In this document: piece after piece, positions 12,690 to 23,267 of the stretch
Layout: every line of letters begins with the position of its first letter
Numbering within the stretch: position 1 is the stretch's first letter
Origin: Prostheceraeus crozeri
Taxonomy: Eukaryota > Platyhelminthes > Polycladida > Euryleptidae
DNA length: 64,000 nucleotides
Assembly: GCA_907163375.1 (NCBI GenBank)
Contig: CAJQUW010011607.1
Span: forward strand, 1 to 64,000
Reading direction: 5' to 3'
Made by a program: the position numbers and the translations under genes
The notes under the pieces: generated by a model
Told to the model about the DNA's origin: nothing
Seen by the model: the letters and a program-made list of their open reading frames with translations, nothing else
Database searches by the model: none

Positions 12690-13252
12690 GGTGTGTTGAT
12701 TCGAGTGGCACACGCGATTTTCACAAGTGGTACGGATGGGCTGTGGCCGTGGCTGCGGAGGAAAATCCGCATTTGTGCGGATTCTACGCAGAGTTGGGGC
12801 TGTCTGAGGGGTGGCACAAGCTGGCACGCTCCCAATAAGTGTATTGGGTGGGTTGATTCGAGTGGCACACGCGATTTTCACAAGTGGTACTGCTAACTTC
12901 ACATCCGTACCACTTTGAGGTCATTTTGTCAATTTTCTCAGTAACTATTGTGAATTTCGGCAAAGTAGTGGGTAGCACATGCTTTAGAGGTGTCATTTTA
13001 GACGTCCATGTGGTTGAAAATTCATAAAGATGCGATTTAAGAATTTTTCTGTAAATTGGTACGGCTAACTTCACATCCGTACCACCTAGTAGGTTTGATG
13101 GACGATTTCTCGCAAACTGCTGCATTATTTTGAAAAATTACTGGTGGCACAAGCTGGCACACTCTAAAATTATGTGTGAATGCTGTTTTCGAGAGTGGCA
13201 CACGTGATTTTCGATGTGGTACGGATATTGGTACGGCTAACTTCACACACGT
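12690..13252. repeat. Cluster of direct and inverted GTGGCAC / GTGGTACGG repeats
   Basis: A block of about 40 bp (GAGTGGCACACGCGATTTTC then AAGTGGTAC) occurs at about 12703-12743 and 12858-12897, with a diverged copy at 13192-13225. A second block (GGTACGGCTAACTTCACA) recurs near 12888, 13056 and 13231, partly as GGTACGG/CCGTACC inverted pairs. GTGGCACAAGCTGGCAC occurs near 12812 and 13142. Open frames here are by-products of the repeats. Confidence 0.7.
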
Positions 13253-13851
13253 CTACTATAATGTTTCAGAACGTTCGTGCGTCATTTATGAAATTATTCT
13301 AATCGTTGTGAATGAATTATCTTTCAGGTTCAGACAAGACACTAAGGCTCATGCAATAAAAGACCAGTTGCTCACCAGCCTATCAAGAATTTTCTGTACA
13401 GCTCGTTGGGCATTTCATGACTAATCGTCCACAATTCAGTTACAATTCACTGCTACGATGATGTAGCGTTAATGAGCGATGCTGTTTCATGTCGGTACAG
13501 CGCACGCCCAAGTAATTAAATATTGAATAGGCCTATTGAAAGCTTTCCTTCTGATGACTCCATACAGTTAGATTTGCATACTGCATAACAACACCGTACA
13601 GCACCTGTCGCCAGACTTCGCGCTTAACGACCGCTCCTGAAACCGAGGGGATTTGATGTTTTGATCGAAAGTAAAGAATTTTTACCTAGGCCTAGTACCG
13701 TTAGAAAATCGAAATGAAACTGACCATAATTTATAAGTCTTCATGTTGAAAATGTACCACACATGTGCACTTATAATTTGCTCAAAATACACAATGTACG
13801 TGTCAATTAAAGTAAAACTTTTACTCAACACCAGCTAAGCTTAGTATGTTG

Positions 13852-14876
13852 TAGTGATGAAAATTTTCCATTCCGTTTTGAATAATTTTGAATCAAAATT
13901 TTCCGTGGAAAATTATGGAAAAATTGGAAAATTATCGAAAATTTTGGAAAATTTTGAAAGTTTTGATTTTTTTCTCATAGGCCCTACAATTTGAGCGCTT
14001 CCAAAGCCGAGGCAGCTGCGTACCAATAAATTGGGTCTAAAGCTCTTGATTTCATCATTATTTCGATTAAAGCGATCGTAGCATACGATTTCCGTCCGCG
14101 GATTTTTGAACATTCCTTTGCCACCAGTGGCTTGTGCTAACGTTAGCATTTTTAATTATCACTCAGACACCGTTTGGGAAAACGTGAATCTTGCTTTACA
14201 ATAGGTGTATAATTTCATGCAATGTGAAAGATCTGGAGCAAAAATAATGTACTTCATTTTGGAGTTTGCTAATTGCTAGCTTGAAAGTTAAGCTTTTTTT
14301 TGCAGAGTTCGCCATGTGTTGATGAACATGTGATGAAGTATAAGCACACAGTCCACGCAGCATTCATGAGCGACCATATTGGAAGATATAAAGACTGTAT
14401 ACTCGTGAGATATTTGGAAACTAAAGATATCTGTGATGAGTAAAAGAATATCTATGATAGCTTCAAACTTCTGGCGCATTGTCCGATATCTTCGTTGAGG
14501 ATGCACATTCTCAATTTATAGTTCAGATAGTTCCAAATCGATTTCAGATCTGCCCAAATGAATTTCAGATATGATCCAGATGAATTGGAGATCTCCAGTT
14601 GAATTAAAGATCTTTTCAAAGTTTAGCTTGTGACAGATATCTTAAATTCAGCTAGAGAAATCTGAAATCCATCTAATGTCTGAAATTCATTTGGAAGGCT
14701 GAAATAGACATGGAAAAAGTGCAGTTGGTACCAAAAGTTAGCATACAGGGATGATAGAGAAGTTTTCGAACTTTGAATATTACATTGTCTTTTCAAACAA
14801 CTGTAATAAGTCTCCAAAGCAAAGGAAAAGACGTCAATCACCAAAAAAATTGGAAAATTTTCCATTTGCATCACCA
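13852..14876. mobile_element. Non-autonomous hAT-like element (1025 bp)
   Basis: The left end TAGTGATGAAAATTTTCC and right end GGAAAATTTTCC...GCATCACCA form an imperfect inverted repeat (reverse complement of the right end: TGGTGATGCAAATGG). Flanking 8-mers GTATGTTG (13844-13851) and GTGTGTTG (14877-14884) agree at 7 of 8 positions, as expected for a hAT insertion after mild decay. The left subterminal region is a dense array of GGAAAATTTT motifs (13900-13970). No transposase is encoded. Confidence 0.72.
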
Positions 14877-14884
14877 GTGTGTTG

Positions 14885-16505
14885 TAACTGAACACATCAA
14901 TCGTTCATTATGATCTAATAATAAATACGTACAGTTTTTTGTCTATACCCGCAGATTTAAACACCTACCCATCTAAGCGGTGTATCCTACCTGTATAATT
15001 TATTACACGTTCTCACGATCCGAGTCATAGAAAATAATCAATCCGTATCTTAGCTCGTCTAAGCATATCGAATTAATGAGCTAAAAGTAAACTGACACTA
15101 AAGTGGGAGACACCCCGAAAATATCATGCTCAATTTCCATTTGCTTAGGTGTTGACATAAGTAATAAGTTTCTATAAATATGGGAAATAATTTTAACTGG
15201 TAACTTCGGTAACAAATTCGGTCTTTCAACAGCTTAGTATTTTGCATGTTTTGTACGAGTATTACATAGGGTGAAATCGATGCGATACTATATATATCCG
15301 TGAAACTATTTGATCAGTTAGTAATGAAAAGTCTTATCTGAAAATCAGAATTATAATATATCTATCTTGATATTTTCTCAATGATAATAGTGGCCCATGA
15401 CTGTCCAATTGTTACCACTGCGTGGTCATGACAACCATTAATAAGAACCCTTAATTTTTGACTCAAGTGTCACTTAACTTTATAGTAACATGATTTCAAG
15501 AGCGACTAACACTATTATTAACTCTTGACATAAACATTCAACAGTAACTTCTTCTTTTCGTCGGGTTAATAAATATATGCTTAGGCCAACAGGTTGGGGC
15601 AGCATAATCTATACAAACAAAATGTCTGTCAGATTTGAAATATAGACCATTTCAACAAAATAAGTATTAACAGTTAAAGATGTCAGTGAAATGGAATAAA
15701 GAAAACAATCTTATATTCTGATTCACTTTTGATAGAAAATCTAATGAGTCATGATAGTCTAATTGGCAACCGGTGGCATCAGTGATCTTATTCACGTGAA
15801 GTTTGGAAGAGTCAAGCTCTCTGATGATGACATTGACTCTCTGTAGCATGTTTCCTGTGCAACACAGTGAGCATCTTTAGGATGACTTTCCCTATTCACA
15901 ATTTAGTTCTTTTAAACATAGCTCATGATTTTGATACTACACGACAAAACGTTCCATACAATTTTATTCCATTTGAACATCTCTGGCATGCGTGCAGCGC
16001 TGCATTTGCTCCAAGCACGTATATCACAGAGTAAGGAAATGGTGTACTGTTAAAGCACTATACTGCTGCTCTGAATGCTGACTAGCACTATCCATGATTA
16101 ATGCATTTCCATTATAATTTCGCCATTACTACGTGGGCTTTTTCGCCTTTAGTGGATGCGCAATCTCCATTACCAAAAGTGCAATTGCTCATCTAGTTTG
16201 TCAGCAAGAGAATACCTGGAAGCCAAATATCAACTGAACATGCACCTACATGATGACGCATCTCTAAGATGTACAAATAGTATTGCTACTATTCACTACC
16301 ATTAAGCATTAAGCAAACCGTGGAATGGAGTAAGCATGCAATTACGCTTGTTTTGTTTAACTATGCTAGTTGGATAAGTTTCAATAGCAACCATCAATGA
16401 GCATATTTTAAAATTACTCATTTCTATCAACAAGATTGAAGAAGCAATAAAGAAAAATAACATAACCCAATAAAAAATGCGTGGCACCAAAAACTTCATA
16501 ACTCA
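14885..16505. other. Non-coding stretch, no gene seen
   Basis: AT-rich, no recognisable domain, repeat or RNA feature on either strand. Confidence 0.45.
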
Positions 16506-16587
16506 GAATGGAATGTTTGCACCTGAAACATAAATCACAGCTTTTCCATCAATGTCATTCTCGCATAGAAAATGTTCCTAACAATAA

Positions 16588-16880
16588 CAGTTCCTTCTCC
16601 GTTTGCAGCTGTGATAAGAAAGGTTGTTTATGTTGTAATTCCATCTACAGTCCTTCCTTCTTAGTGTCCAATACTACCAAAAAAGGCCTTTTCCATCGAT
16701 TTAATTGGTTCTTTCAATTGCAAATCCAGTTATGTTGTACATGTATATCTAATTACTTGCACCAAATGCTGGTTCCAGTATGTCGGCAAGACCACACAGT
16801 CCTTAAATGCTAGGATGAACGGTCACACTTATTGCTTAAAGAAATGGCGTAGTAGAATCCAATGCATACTTCTTAAGATG
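16588..16880 (+). pseudogene. Penelope-like element GIY-YIG endonuclease relic
   Basis: One frame carries a CSCDKKGCLCC cysteine cluster. A second frame from about 16715 continues with VYLITCTKCWFQYVGKT and SLNARMNGH. This order (Cys-rich linker, then a VVYLITC..C..QYVG block and R..NGH) is that of the GIY-YIG nuclease domain at the C-terminus of Penelope-like retroelements. The two parts are separated by a frameshift around 16690-16715, and no reverse transcriptase remains upstream, so this is a 5'-truncated dead copy. Confidence 0.65.
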
Positions 16881-16889
16881 AACAAATGA

Positions 16890-17335
16890 ATGGAGGATAG
16901 GATAGATTGAGTAGACATGCATCACAAGTGCCATGCATGTGATTCATTTCTAGGTCTCTATTCATGAGGTGTGAAATGAACGTATTTTTAACGTTTCAGA
17001 CACTCGAAGTTCTTTGATAACTCAAATCGAACTTCCTTCAAAGTTTGACCTCAGTTCTGAAACGTTACGCACTTATGAATGACTTATTTCAAACGTTCGG
17101 TTCAAGTACTCGAATGTTCTGTTCTGGGCGGGATGTAACGTTGAGCGTTGCCGAGTTAAATCAAATTTCCTTTTTTTGTTCATATTCATTAGTCCTGTAA
17201 GTGTAAGTCACTCATGCAAGCAACAAAACAGTTAATAGCATGTATGTTATAGTTAGTTAAACTGTATGTTATAATTAGTAGAATTAGCAACAGAATGAAA
17301 TTATATACGAAAGATCAAATTACCACGCCAGTAAT
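16890..17335. other. Intergenic, no gene seen
   Basis: AT-rich sequence without recognised features. Confidence 0.4.
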
Positions 17336-17340
17336 GTGCG

Positions 17341-17405
17341 CAGGATTCGAACCTACATCCCCGGGTTAACCGGACATGTGGTCTTCCAACCGAGCCATGA
17401 GTCCC
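17341..17405 (-). repeat. tRNA-like sequence (SINE head or tRNA pseudogene)
   Basis: On the minus strand the sequence has an A-box-like TGGCTCGGTTGG and a perfect B box GGTTCGAATCC (17343-17353) at tRNA-like spacing. The T stem pairs (GTAGG/CCTGC), but the putative acceptor halves do not pair, so it is not a functional tRNA. A tRNA-derived SINE or decayed tRNA copy is the likeliest source. Confidence 0.5.
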
Positions 17406-18445
17406 TAACATCACGACTGTGTCAATTGGCAGGATCAAGCCCAAACCATCACATACCAGTTGTCATAGCAATATTGTTCAGTGAGTAAATACTTTGTCAC
17501 AACTGTGGCTGCCGCTTTTAAGGCCAGGAGCGATGATCGATTGTCCAAAAGCATTTGAATCCATATCGTAAATGCAATCGCGTCAGATTTCAGTAGGTAG
17601 ACTGAAGAAGTCCGTCAATATTCCCTTTCAAACAATTATCGGTCGCTGAGATACACACGGGTTTCAATCTGCAATAAACCGGTGCCATAATAATAATAAT
17701 CGTTGAAATCATCGACTTGAATACTCTAATTAAGCTCATATAGGCCCAGTTTCTCAATTATATGATGACAAGGACAGCTGACATCGAGATCGAGATGGAC
17801 ATCCTACGTCAGGTCAGCCCGGCAAGCAATTTACGTCGTATTTACGTAGTAGACGTAATTTGCGTAATTGTTTTTCGTAATAGCCACGTAATTTTGTTTG
17901 GTTGTAGGTTTTGATAAATGTCCAGTTACATTATTCTTTTATTCATATATTAATCGCAGGGAGGTCTCATATCTTACATTCATTAATACAGCAGTGCAAC
18001 GGTCGATTATGTCTGAGAAAATTAAGTCAATACTATTATGCAAACTGTGCAAATAGCACACAATATATAAAATATGCATAATAGTAAGAATTTAAAATCA
18101 AGCATTGAATTAATTTGTCTTTTCTGCAGGTAATGCAGATTGATGTTGGAAGCACAAGGGTAAAATATTATTAATCTGCCAAAATCTACGCAACAATTTC
18201 GTGACATCTACGTAATTTACGTCAATATCTGTCTCTGCCAAAATCCGACGAATGCATACGTAGATTAACGTAACGTGTTTATGGGGATGTTTCGGCAATA
18301 CGATAGAAACGGGATGACTGTGGTTGTTTGACTTGGGGAAGATCCGGGCACGGATTGCAACATGGCATTCCTTAATCTTTGAAAAATCATTCTTAAAGAA
18401 ACGAAGCATGACAACAAAGGAAAGAAGACAGAATGAAATTCGATA
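17406..18445. other. Intergenic sequence left of the Polinton
   Basis: AT-rich, no recognisable gene. A cluster of TACGTA/ACGTAA motifs (17830-17880 and 18180-18270) is the only structure seen. Confidence 0.4.
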
Positions 18446-18451
18446 GGTGTA
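18446..18451. repeat. Polinton target-site duplication, left
   Basis: GGTGTA directly abutting the left TIR; repeated exactly at 43195-43200. Six base pairs is the length expected for Polinton integrase. Confidence 0.95.
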
Positions 18452-18515
18452 AGTAGCCAATTCTAGCCCCTTTTTCCAGCATTTGCACTTAAGTACATGC
18501 CCTGCTCTTTTATCG

Positions 18516-18620
18516 GAGCACACGCCCACGCATCAGTAGCGAAGAAGACAGGAAACAGAGCACACGCCCACGCATCAGTAGCGAAGAAGACAGGAATCAG
18601 AGCACACGCCCACGCATCAG
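18516..18620. repeat. 42-bp tandem repeat within the left TIR
   Basis: Units begin GAGCACACGCCCACGCATCA at 18516, 18558 and 18600 (two full copies plus a 21-bp partial one). The right TIR has one full copy plus the partial one. The second half of the unit is AGTAGCGAAGAAGACAGGAA. Confidence 0.95.
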
Positions 18621-18682
18621 AGCACGCATCGGCGCACTTGGGGGTTGAGCACGGAGCACCAATCGGAGCACGCGGCGCCGAG

Positions 18683-18714
18683 CACGTGTGATGAGTCACC
18701 GCACGGTATATAAG
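18683..18714 (+). promoter_or_regulatory. Left TIR promoter: E-box, AP-1-type site, TATA box
   Basis: CACGTG at 18683-18688, TGAGTCA at 18692-18698 and TATATAAGG beginning at 18707, 39-46 nt before the pPolB ATG. The set is duplicated in the right TIR, so both ends carry the same inward promoter. Confidence 0.75.
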
Positions 18715-18752
18715 GAAAGGCGCTGTCAGAGAAATTCATTCTCATTCTAACC

Positions 18753-21700
18753 ATGCAGTACGCGTGTGAATTCTGCCGTCAGTCCTTCTCTCGCTTTCAA
18801 GACTGTATTGCCCATGGAGCAGCGGAGACGGGTCGCAACTATTGTTGGACATGCTGTAAATGGTATGGAGACGAACACGATTGCCGCGCGTTTAATTATG
18901 GTGATGACAATGACTTGCTGTGTTTGGATTGCGATGGAAGTTTCGACATAGAGGCATACCATAAGCATGCGTGTGTGGGACGGTGTCGCTACTGTGATGT
19001 AGCAGTGAATGCTGAAGCGGAAGGATGGGATGAACATTTATGTCCCTACCTGTTTGAGTTCATACAAGAGGGCGGTGCAGCTGTGGAAGAAGAACGGATC
19101 ATGGACGGTCGCGGATATAATTATCGATTTACCCCTCATCAAGCCACGAATGAATGGAAGGTCTATTTAAATTCAATCTATGCAGACTTGTATCGCGTCA
19201 TTGTACAACAACACCCCCACGAGGATGTGAAAGTGTTTGTGAGTATGAGACTCAGGTTTGCCAAGACGGATATGTCGACGGGTGAAGAGGAAGTGAGAGA
19301 CATCACCACACCCCCATACATTCACGAAGGCGTCCAAGCACGTAACTTTGATTCATGGTTCCGTGACATGGTGTCAATGTTTGAAGAATTTGTTGAAGAC
19401 TATCGAGAAGATGGATCAGGATTTGCGGTGAAGGAAGTATTGGAGATACTAGTTCAAACAAGTTCCTTCCCTAATTTTCGCATGGGCGCACCGATTCCTA
19501 TTCACCGAGATATCAAGCTCTGCAAAGGCATATGTGTGTTTCACCGCAACACGTATACATCACATTGTTTTCAAGACAGTGTCCTCTATGCACTGGCCTA
19601 CCAAGACAATCGCATTCCTCGACGTGAACGTGCTAATTCCCGCACCAAGACATCCTATGACATTTATCAGAATGAGCTTCCTGCAGTGCGCAAGTTGAAT
19701 TTGAATCAATATTATCATCTAGACTTTTCCATGATGACGTCAGAGGGATTGATGAATACACGGGATATTCAGGAGTTCGAAAAGAAGAACAATATCATTC
19801 TTCGTATCCACGTGCATGACAGTAAAGGATTCGTGGGTCAATTATACCCGGTCCGTCAAGCTGTGAAGGAGAACACACGCATCGTTCATCTGGTGATGGT
19901 GACGCGGTACGATATGGAGGACCAGTCTGGACATTTTCTTCCCGTGACGGATTTTCAGAAATGTGCTCGCATGTGGTATCGGAATATGAGCCAAACGCAA
20001 GTAAAACGATTTGAAACATGCGAGTTATGTAGCTTACGATTTAATTTCTACGAAAAGGGGATGAAGTATGGAAAGACAAAGGATATGGCGCACAAAGAAC
20101 GTGTGGAACATCAAGCCAAATGCGATGGAGGATTTTTTCAGATGGAAACGACCCCGGAAGATACGAAACCGCACGAATTTATCGACCACGCGAAAACCAC
20201 TCAACCCCTCGCTGTGATGTATGCGGACATTGAGAGCATGATTGATTCCGTGTCCAAGAAGCATACGGCAGCGTATGTGGGATCCTATGTGGTGTGGCAT
20301 CCGGCGCTGGACAAGAAAGAATCGGTGGTGATCCATAAGGGGAACGAGTGCATTCCTGCCTTTATTACACACATAAGACAGGTGGTCTGGTCGATGTTTG
20401 ATCACATGAAAGCGACAAACCGTAACATGAAACTGACGGAGGATGATATGCGGGACTATGAACAGACAGCTCAATGTAACATGTGCAGATGTGATGTAAA
20501 ACCCCAGAAGCAAGGTGAAAAGAATGGGCCTACGACCAAGGTGCGAGACCACGATCATATCACGGGCAAATATCTGCAAACCCTGTGCAATGCATGTAAC
20601 CTGCGACGACGTCAATCCCGGAACACATTAAACATCTTGTTTCACAATTGGAAGGGATATGACAGTCACCAGGTGATTGTACAAGGGTTTACAAAGCTGG
20701 ATCACAAGTATAAGATCGAGCCCCTTTATGTGTCAGGAGACAAGACGTTGGGAGTGACCATCGTTCTTCCCATGCCATCCAATACCCTATATAAACTCCG
20801 ATTCATCGATTCATGTCAGTTTTTGAAAGACTCTCTAAACAATTTGTCAACGACCATCAGTGACTTTCCTCACTCAAATCACATATTGAGCAACATCTAT
20901 CCGAATTGCGATCACACATCTATTCGGAAAGGATATTTTCCCTATACATATTTTGACTGCTGGGATCGTATCCACGAGACTCAATTGCCTCCGAAGGAAG
21001 CATTTTATAATGATTTGAGTGAGAAGGAGTTGGAAGAGGATGAGTATGCTATGGCACAAAAGGCGTGGACAGAGACGGGATGCAGCACGTTTGAAGATTA
21101 TATCCACTATTATTTGACAGTGGATGTAGCCTTGCTCGCAGACATCTTCGAACACTTTCGAAGTGAAATACGCGACGTGTCTGCATTGGACCCCATCCAC
21201 TATTTCGGCACACCTGGCTTGACCTATTCATTTTTCTTTAAAAAGACACAGGTCAAGTTGGAGAAATTGCATGACGTGGATATGTACCGCGTGTTTGAAG
21301 CAGGGATTCGTGGAGGGATGACATTTGTGAATCAGCACCGCGCGCAAGCAGAAGAAGGGACTCACCTGTTTTACATCGATGCGAACAATTTATACGGTGC
21401 GGCCATGATGGGACCTTTGCCGAAGGATTGTTTTGCCTGGGTACGACCGGAGGTCTTGGTGGACATCAACGACGAATGGGTGAGACGATACAATGTCAAT
21501 GGCACCACGGGTCATGTACTGTGCGTCGATTTGGAATATCCCCCACACGTCCAAGATGCTACGGAAGATTTACCATTGGCTCCTTACCGCGGGACGGCGA
21601 AATGGGAGGACATGTCTCCCTATATGCAAGAGCTATGGCAAGAGTTGAACGGGAACCGACCCTTTCACTCAGCCAACAAGTTAATGATGACGCACGAGAA

Positions 21701-23267
21701 TCGAAAAGAGTATGTAGTACATATCGCTGCTCTCAAGTATTATGTGGAGAAGGGTTTACATATCACCAAGGTTCATTACGGGATCTCCTTCAACCAAGAA
21801 CCGTATATTCGCCCCTATGTTCAATACCATACGCAAGAACGCGCCAAGGCAACCACGAAAATGCGCCGCAATCTCCACAAGTTGATGGTGAACGCACTGT
21901 ACGGTAAGACAATGGAGAATGTGCGGAAATATGGGAAGCACTATTTTGTTCGATCACCGAATGTATTTAGCAAATGGACACGTCATCCCTATTGCCAATC
22001 TTTCTTCAACATCAGCGACAAAGCCGTGGTGGTGAATGTGCGCAAGACCAAGGTAGACTTGAACAAGCCCATTTATATCGGGCAATGCATCCTGGACAAT
22101 AGCAAGATTATTATGTACAAGCTGTTTGACCAGTGGAAAGCCAACAAGACGTGCACCTCAGTGGAACTCATTGGTGGGGACACAGACTCCTTCTTCCTCA
22201 AAGTCCGCAGCCGGTATACACGCGAAGAAGTGCTGCGTTCGTTTGACAACATCCCCAATTTTATTGATACGGAGGCGAAAGGTGTTCTCGATACCTCAAA
22301 TTACCCCGTGAGTCATCCAGAGAGACGTACCGAGAATGCGAATCGTTTGGGATGTTTCAAGGACGAGTGTGTGGGGAATAGGGTGAAGGAGTTTGTATGT
22401 TTGAGTGCCAAGATGTACTCTTACATTGTCCTCAAAGGTAATGAGGAAGAAATCCACGACTGTCGCATGAAAGGAGTGTGTCAAGCAAAGAAGCGTCAAG
22501 TGAAACATCAGAATTATGTGGACGCCTTCGAAAATCATTCCGTTACCACAGTGTTACAAACCCTCCTCCAATCCCAACATCACGTGATGAGAACGGTGAC
22601 GCAAGTGAAGAAAGCCTTAAGTATCTGGGAGGACAAGCGGTGTTGGTATTTACCCAATCGGAGCCTTCCCTACGGTAACCATCGCCTATATGAAGAAGGG
22701 TATCTACACCCCGCTCTCAAAAATGTCAAGGATCTGCAACCGCATGGTGGAGCTCAGAGCATCCTCCGCAATACCACTGCAGACATTGTTACCGCAACTC
22801 CCTCTGGCCACCTACCGAGCATCACGCCCTTGTCGAGTCTATTGGAAATGGAACTCTTCGGTTGCTGTACAGATTTTTCCACGGGGTGTATCCAAATTTT
22901 GGGCAACCACTCTCTGGAAACCTACGATCGTATTTGTAAAGAGATGCGCCAATTACTCGCCCCCTACGGATTGGACGTGAGCGACCCAATCACAAAATCC
23001 TGCACCGTTCAATGTCAATGGAACTATACAAAAGACCGCATGCAAATCATTCAACAGTTGCCATCGACATCAGTGATTTCCAACGAGCGCGAACTGTTTC
23101 CCGGAACGTTAATACGCAAAGGTAATTTACACTGCTCCTTCTTTTCCAACGGAAGTGTGATTGTGACGGGTGTTTTATCGATTGCAGAAGCGGAATCGTT
23201 GGTGGAAGACATTCTCAAATCCCTATTCGAAGGAGATTCCCTCAATGAATCGGACAACAGCAACTAA
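18753..23267 (+). CDS. pPolB: Protein-primed family B DNA polymerase (pPolB) with N-terminal zinc-finger module
   Basis: 1504 residues; replicates the element's linear DNA. Residues 1-95 form a Cys/His zinc-binding module (CEFC, AYHKHACVGRCRYCD). Residues about 235-410 contain C272 in SHCFQDSVLYALA and H394 in GHFLPVTDF, an arrangement like the OTU-type cysteine protease region described in Maverick polymerases. The 3'-5' exonuclease follows: ExoI ADIES (D492, E494), ExoII FHNWKGYD (N632, D637), ExoIII TVDVALL (D791). Between ExoI and ExoII lies a zinc/HNH-like insert with DHDHITG (599-605), resembling endonuclease VII-type motifs. Polymerase motifs are DANNLYG (D876), NALYGKTME (N1047) and GGDTDSFF (D1143, D1145). 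The start follows the TIR TATA box by about 40 nt. All catalytic residues are present. Confidence 0.96.
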   Translation: MQYACEFCRQSFSRFQDCIAHGAAETGRNYCWTCCKWYGDEHDCRAFNYGDDNDLLCLDCDGSFDIEAYHKHACVGRCRYCDVAVNAEAEGWDEHLCPYLFEFIQEGGAAVEEERIMDGRGYNYRFTPHQATNEWKVYLNSIYADLYRVIVQQHPHEDVKVFVSMRLRFAKTDMSTGEEEVRDITTPPYIHEGVQARNFDSWFRDMVSMFEEFVEDYREDGSGFAVKEVLEILVQTSSFPNFRMGAPIPIHRDIKLCKGICVFHRNTYTSHCFQDSVLYALAYQDNRIPRRERANSRTKTSYDIYQNELPAVRKLNLNQYYHLDFSMMTSEGLMNTRDIQEFEKKNNIILRIHVHDSKGFVGQLYPVRQAVKENTRIVHLVMVTRYDMEDQSGHFLPVTDFQKCARMWYRNMSQTQVKRFETCELCSLRFNFYEKGMKYGKTKDMAHKERVEHQAKCDGGFFQMETTPEDTKPHEFIDHAKTTQPLAVMYADIESMIDSVSKKHTAAYVGSYVVWHPALDKKESVVIHKGNECIPAFITHIRQVVWSMFDHMKATNRNMKLTEDDMRDYEQTAQCNMCRCDVKPQKQGEKNGPTTKVRDHDHITGKYLQTLCNACNLRRRQSRNTLNILFHNWKGYDSHQVIVQGFTKLDHKYKIEPLYVSGDKTLGVTIVLPMPSNTLYKLRFIDSCQFLKDSLNNLSTTISDFPHSNHILSNIYPNCDHTSIRKGYFPYTYFDCWDRIHETQLPPKEAFYNDLSEKELEEDEYAMAQKAWTETGCSTFEDYIHYYLTVDVALLADIFEHFRSEIRDVSALDPIHYFGTPGLTYSFFFKKTQVKLEKLHDVDMYRVFEAGIRGGMTFVNQHRAQAEEGTHLFYIDANNLYGAAMMGPLPKDCFAWVRPEVLVDINDEWVRRYNVNGTTGHVLCVDLEYPPHVQDATEDLPLAPYRGTAKWEDMSPYMQELWQELNGNRPFHSANKLMMTHENRKEYVVHIAALKYYVEKGLHITKVHYGISFNQEPYIRPYVQYHTQERAKATTKMRRNLHKLMVNALYGKTMENVRKYGKHYFVRSPNVFSKWTRHPYCQSFFNISDKAVVVNVRKTKVDLNKPIYIGQCILDNSKIIMYKLFDQWKANKTCTSVELIGGDTDSFFLKVRSRYTREEVLRSFDNIPNFIDTEAKGVLDTSNYPVSHPERRTENANRLGCFKDECVGNRVKEFVCLSAKMYSYIVLKGNEEEIHDCRMKGVCQAKKRQVKHQNYVDAFENHSVTTVLQTLLQSQHHVMRTVTQVKKALSIWEDKRCWYLPNRSLPYGNHRLYEEGYLHPALKNVKDLQPHGGAQSILRNTTADIVTATPSGHLPSITPLSSLLEMELFGCCTDFSTGCIQILGNHSLETYDRICKEMRQLLAPYGLDVSDPITKSCTVQCQWNYTKDRMQIIQQLPSTSVISNERELFPGTLIRKGNLHCSFFSNGSVIVTGVLSIAEAESLVEDILKSLFEGDSLNESDNSN

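Larger units (their letters stand above)
18452..18745. repeat. Polinton left terminal inverted repeat (294 bp)
   Basis: Near-identical inverted partner of 42943-43194. It contains the 42-bp tandem array, many GAGCAC hexamers, a CCAAT box, an E-box, an AP-1-type site and a TATA box that fires inward into pPolB. Confidence 0.95.

Noticed and set aside
17341-17405. Functional tRNA gene
   Set aside because: A and B boxes are present, but the acceptor stem does not pair and no sound anticodon arm could be drawn.
18497-18691. Open frames in the TIR encoding HAHASVAKKTG-type repeats
   Set aside because: They are created by the 42-bp tandem repeat upstream of the TATA box and have no independent support.
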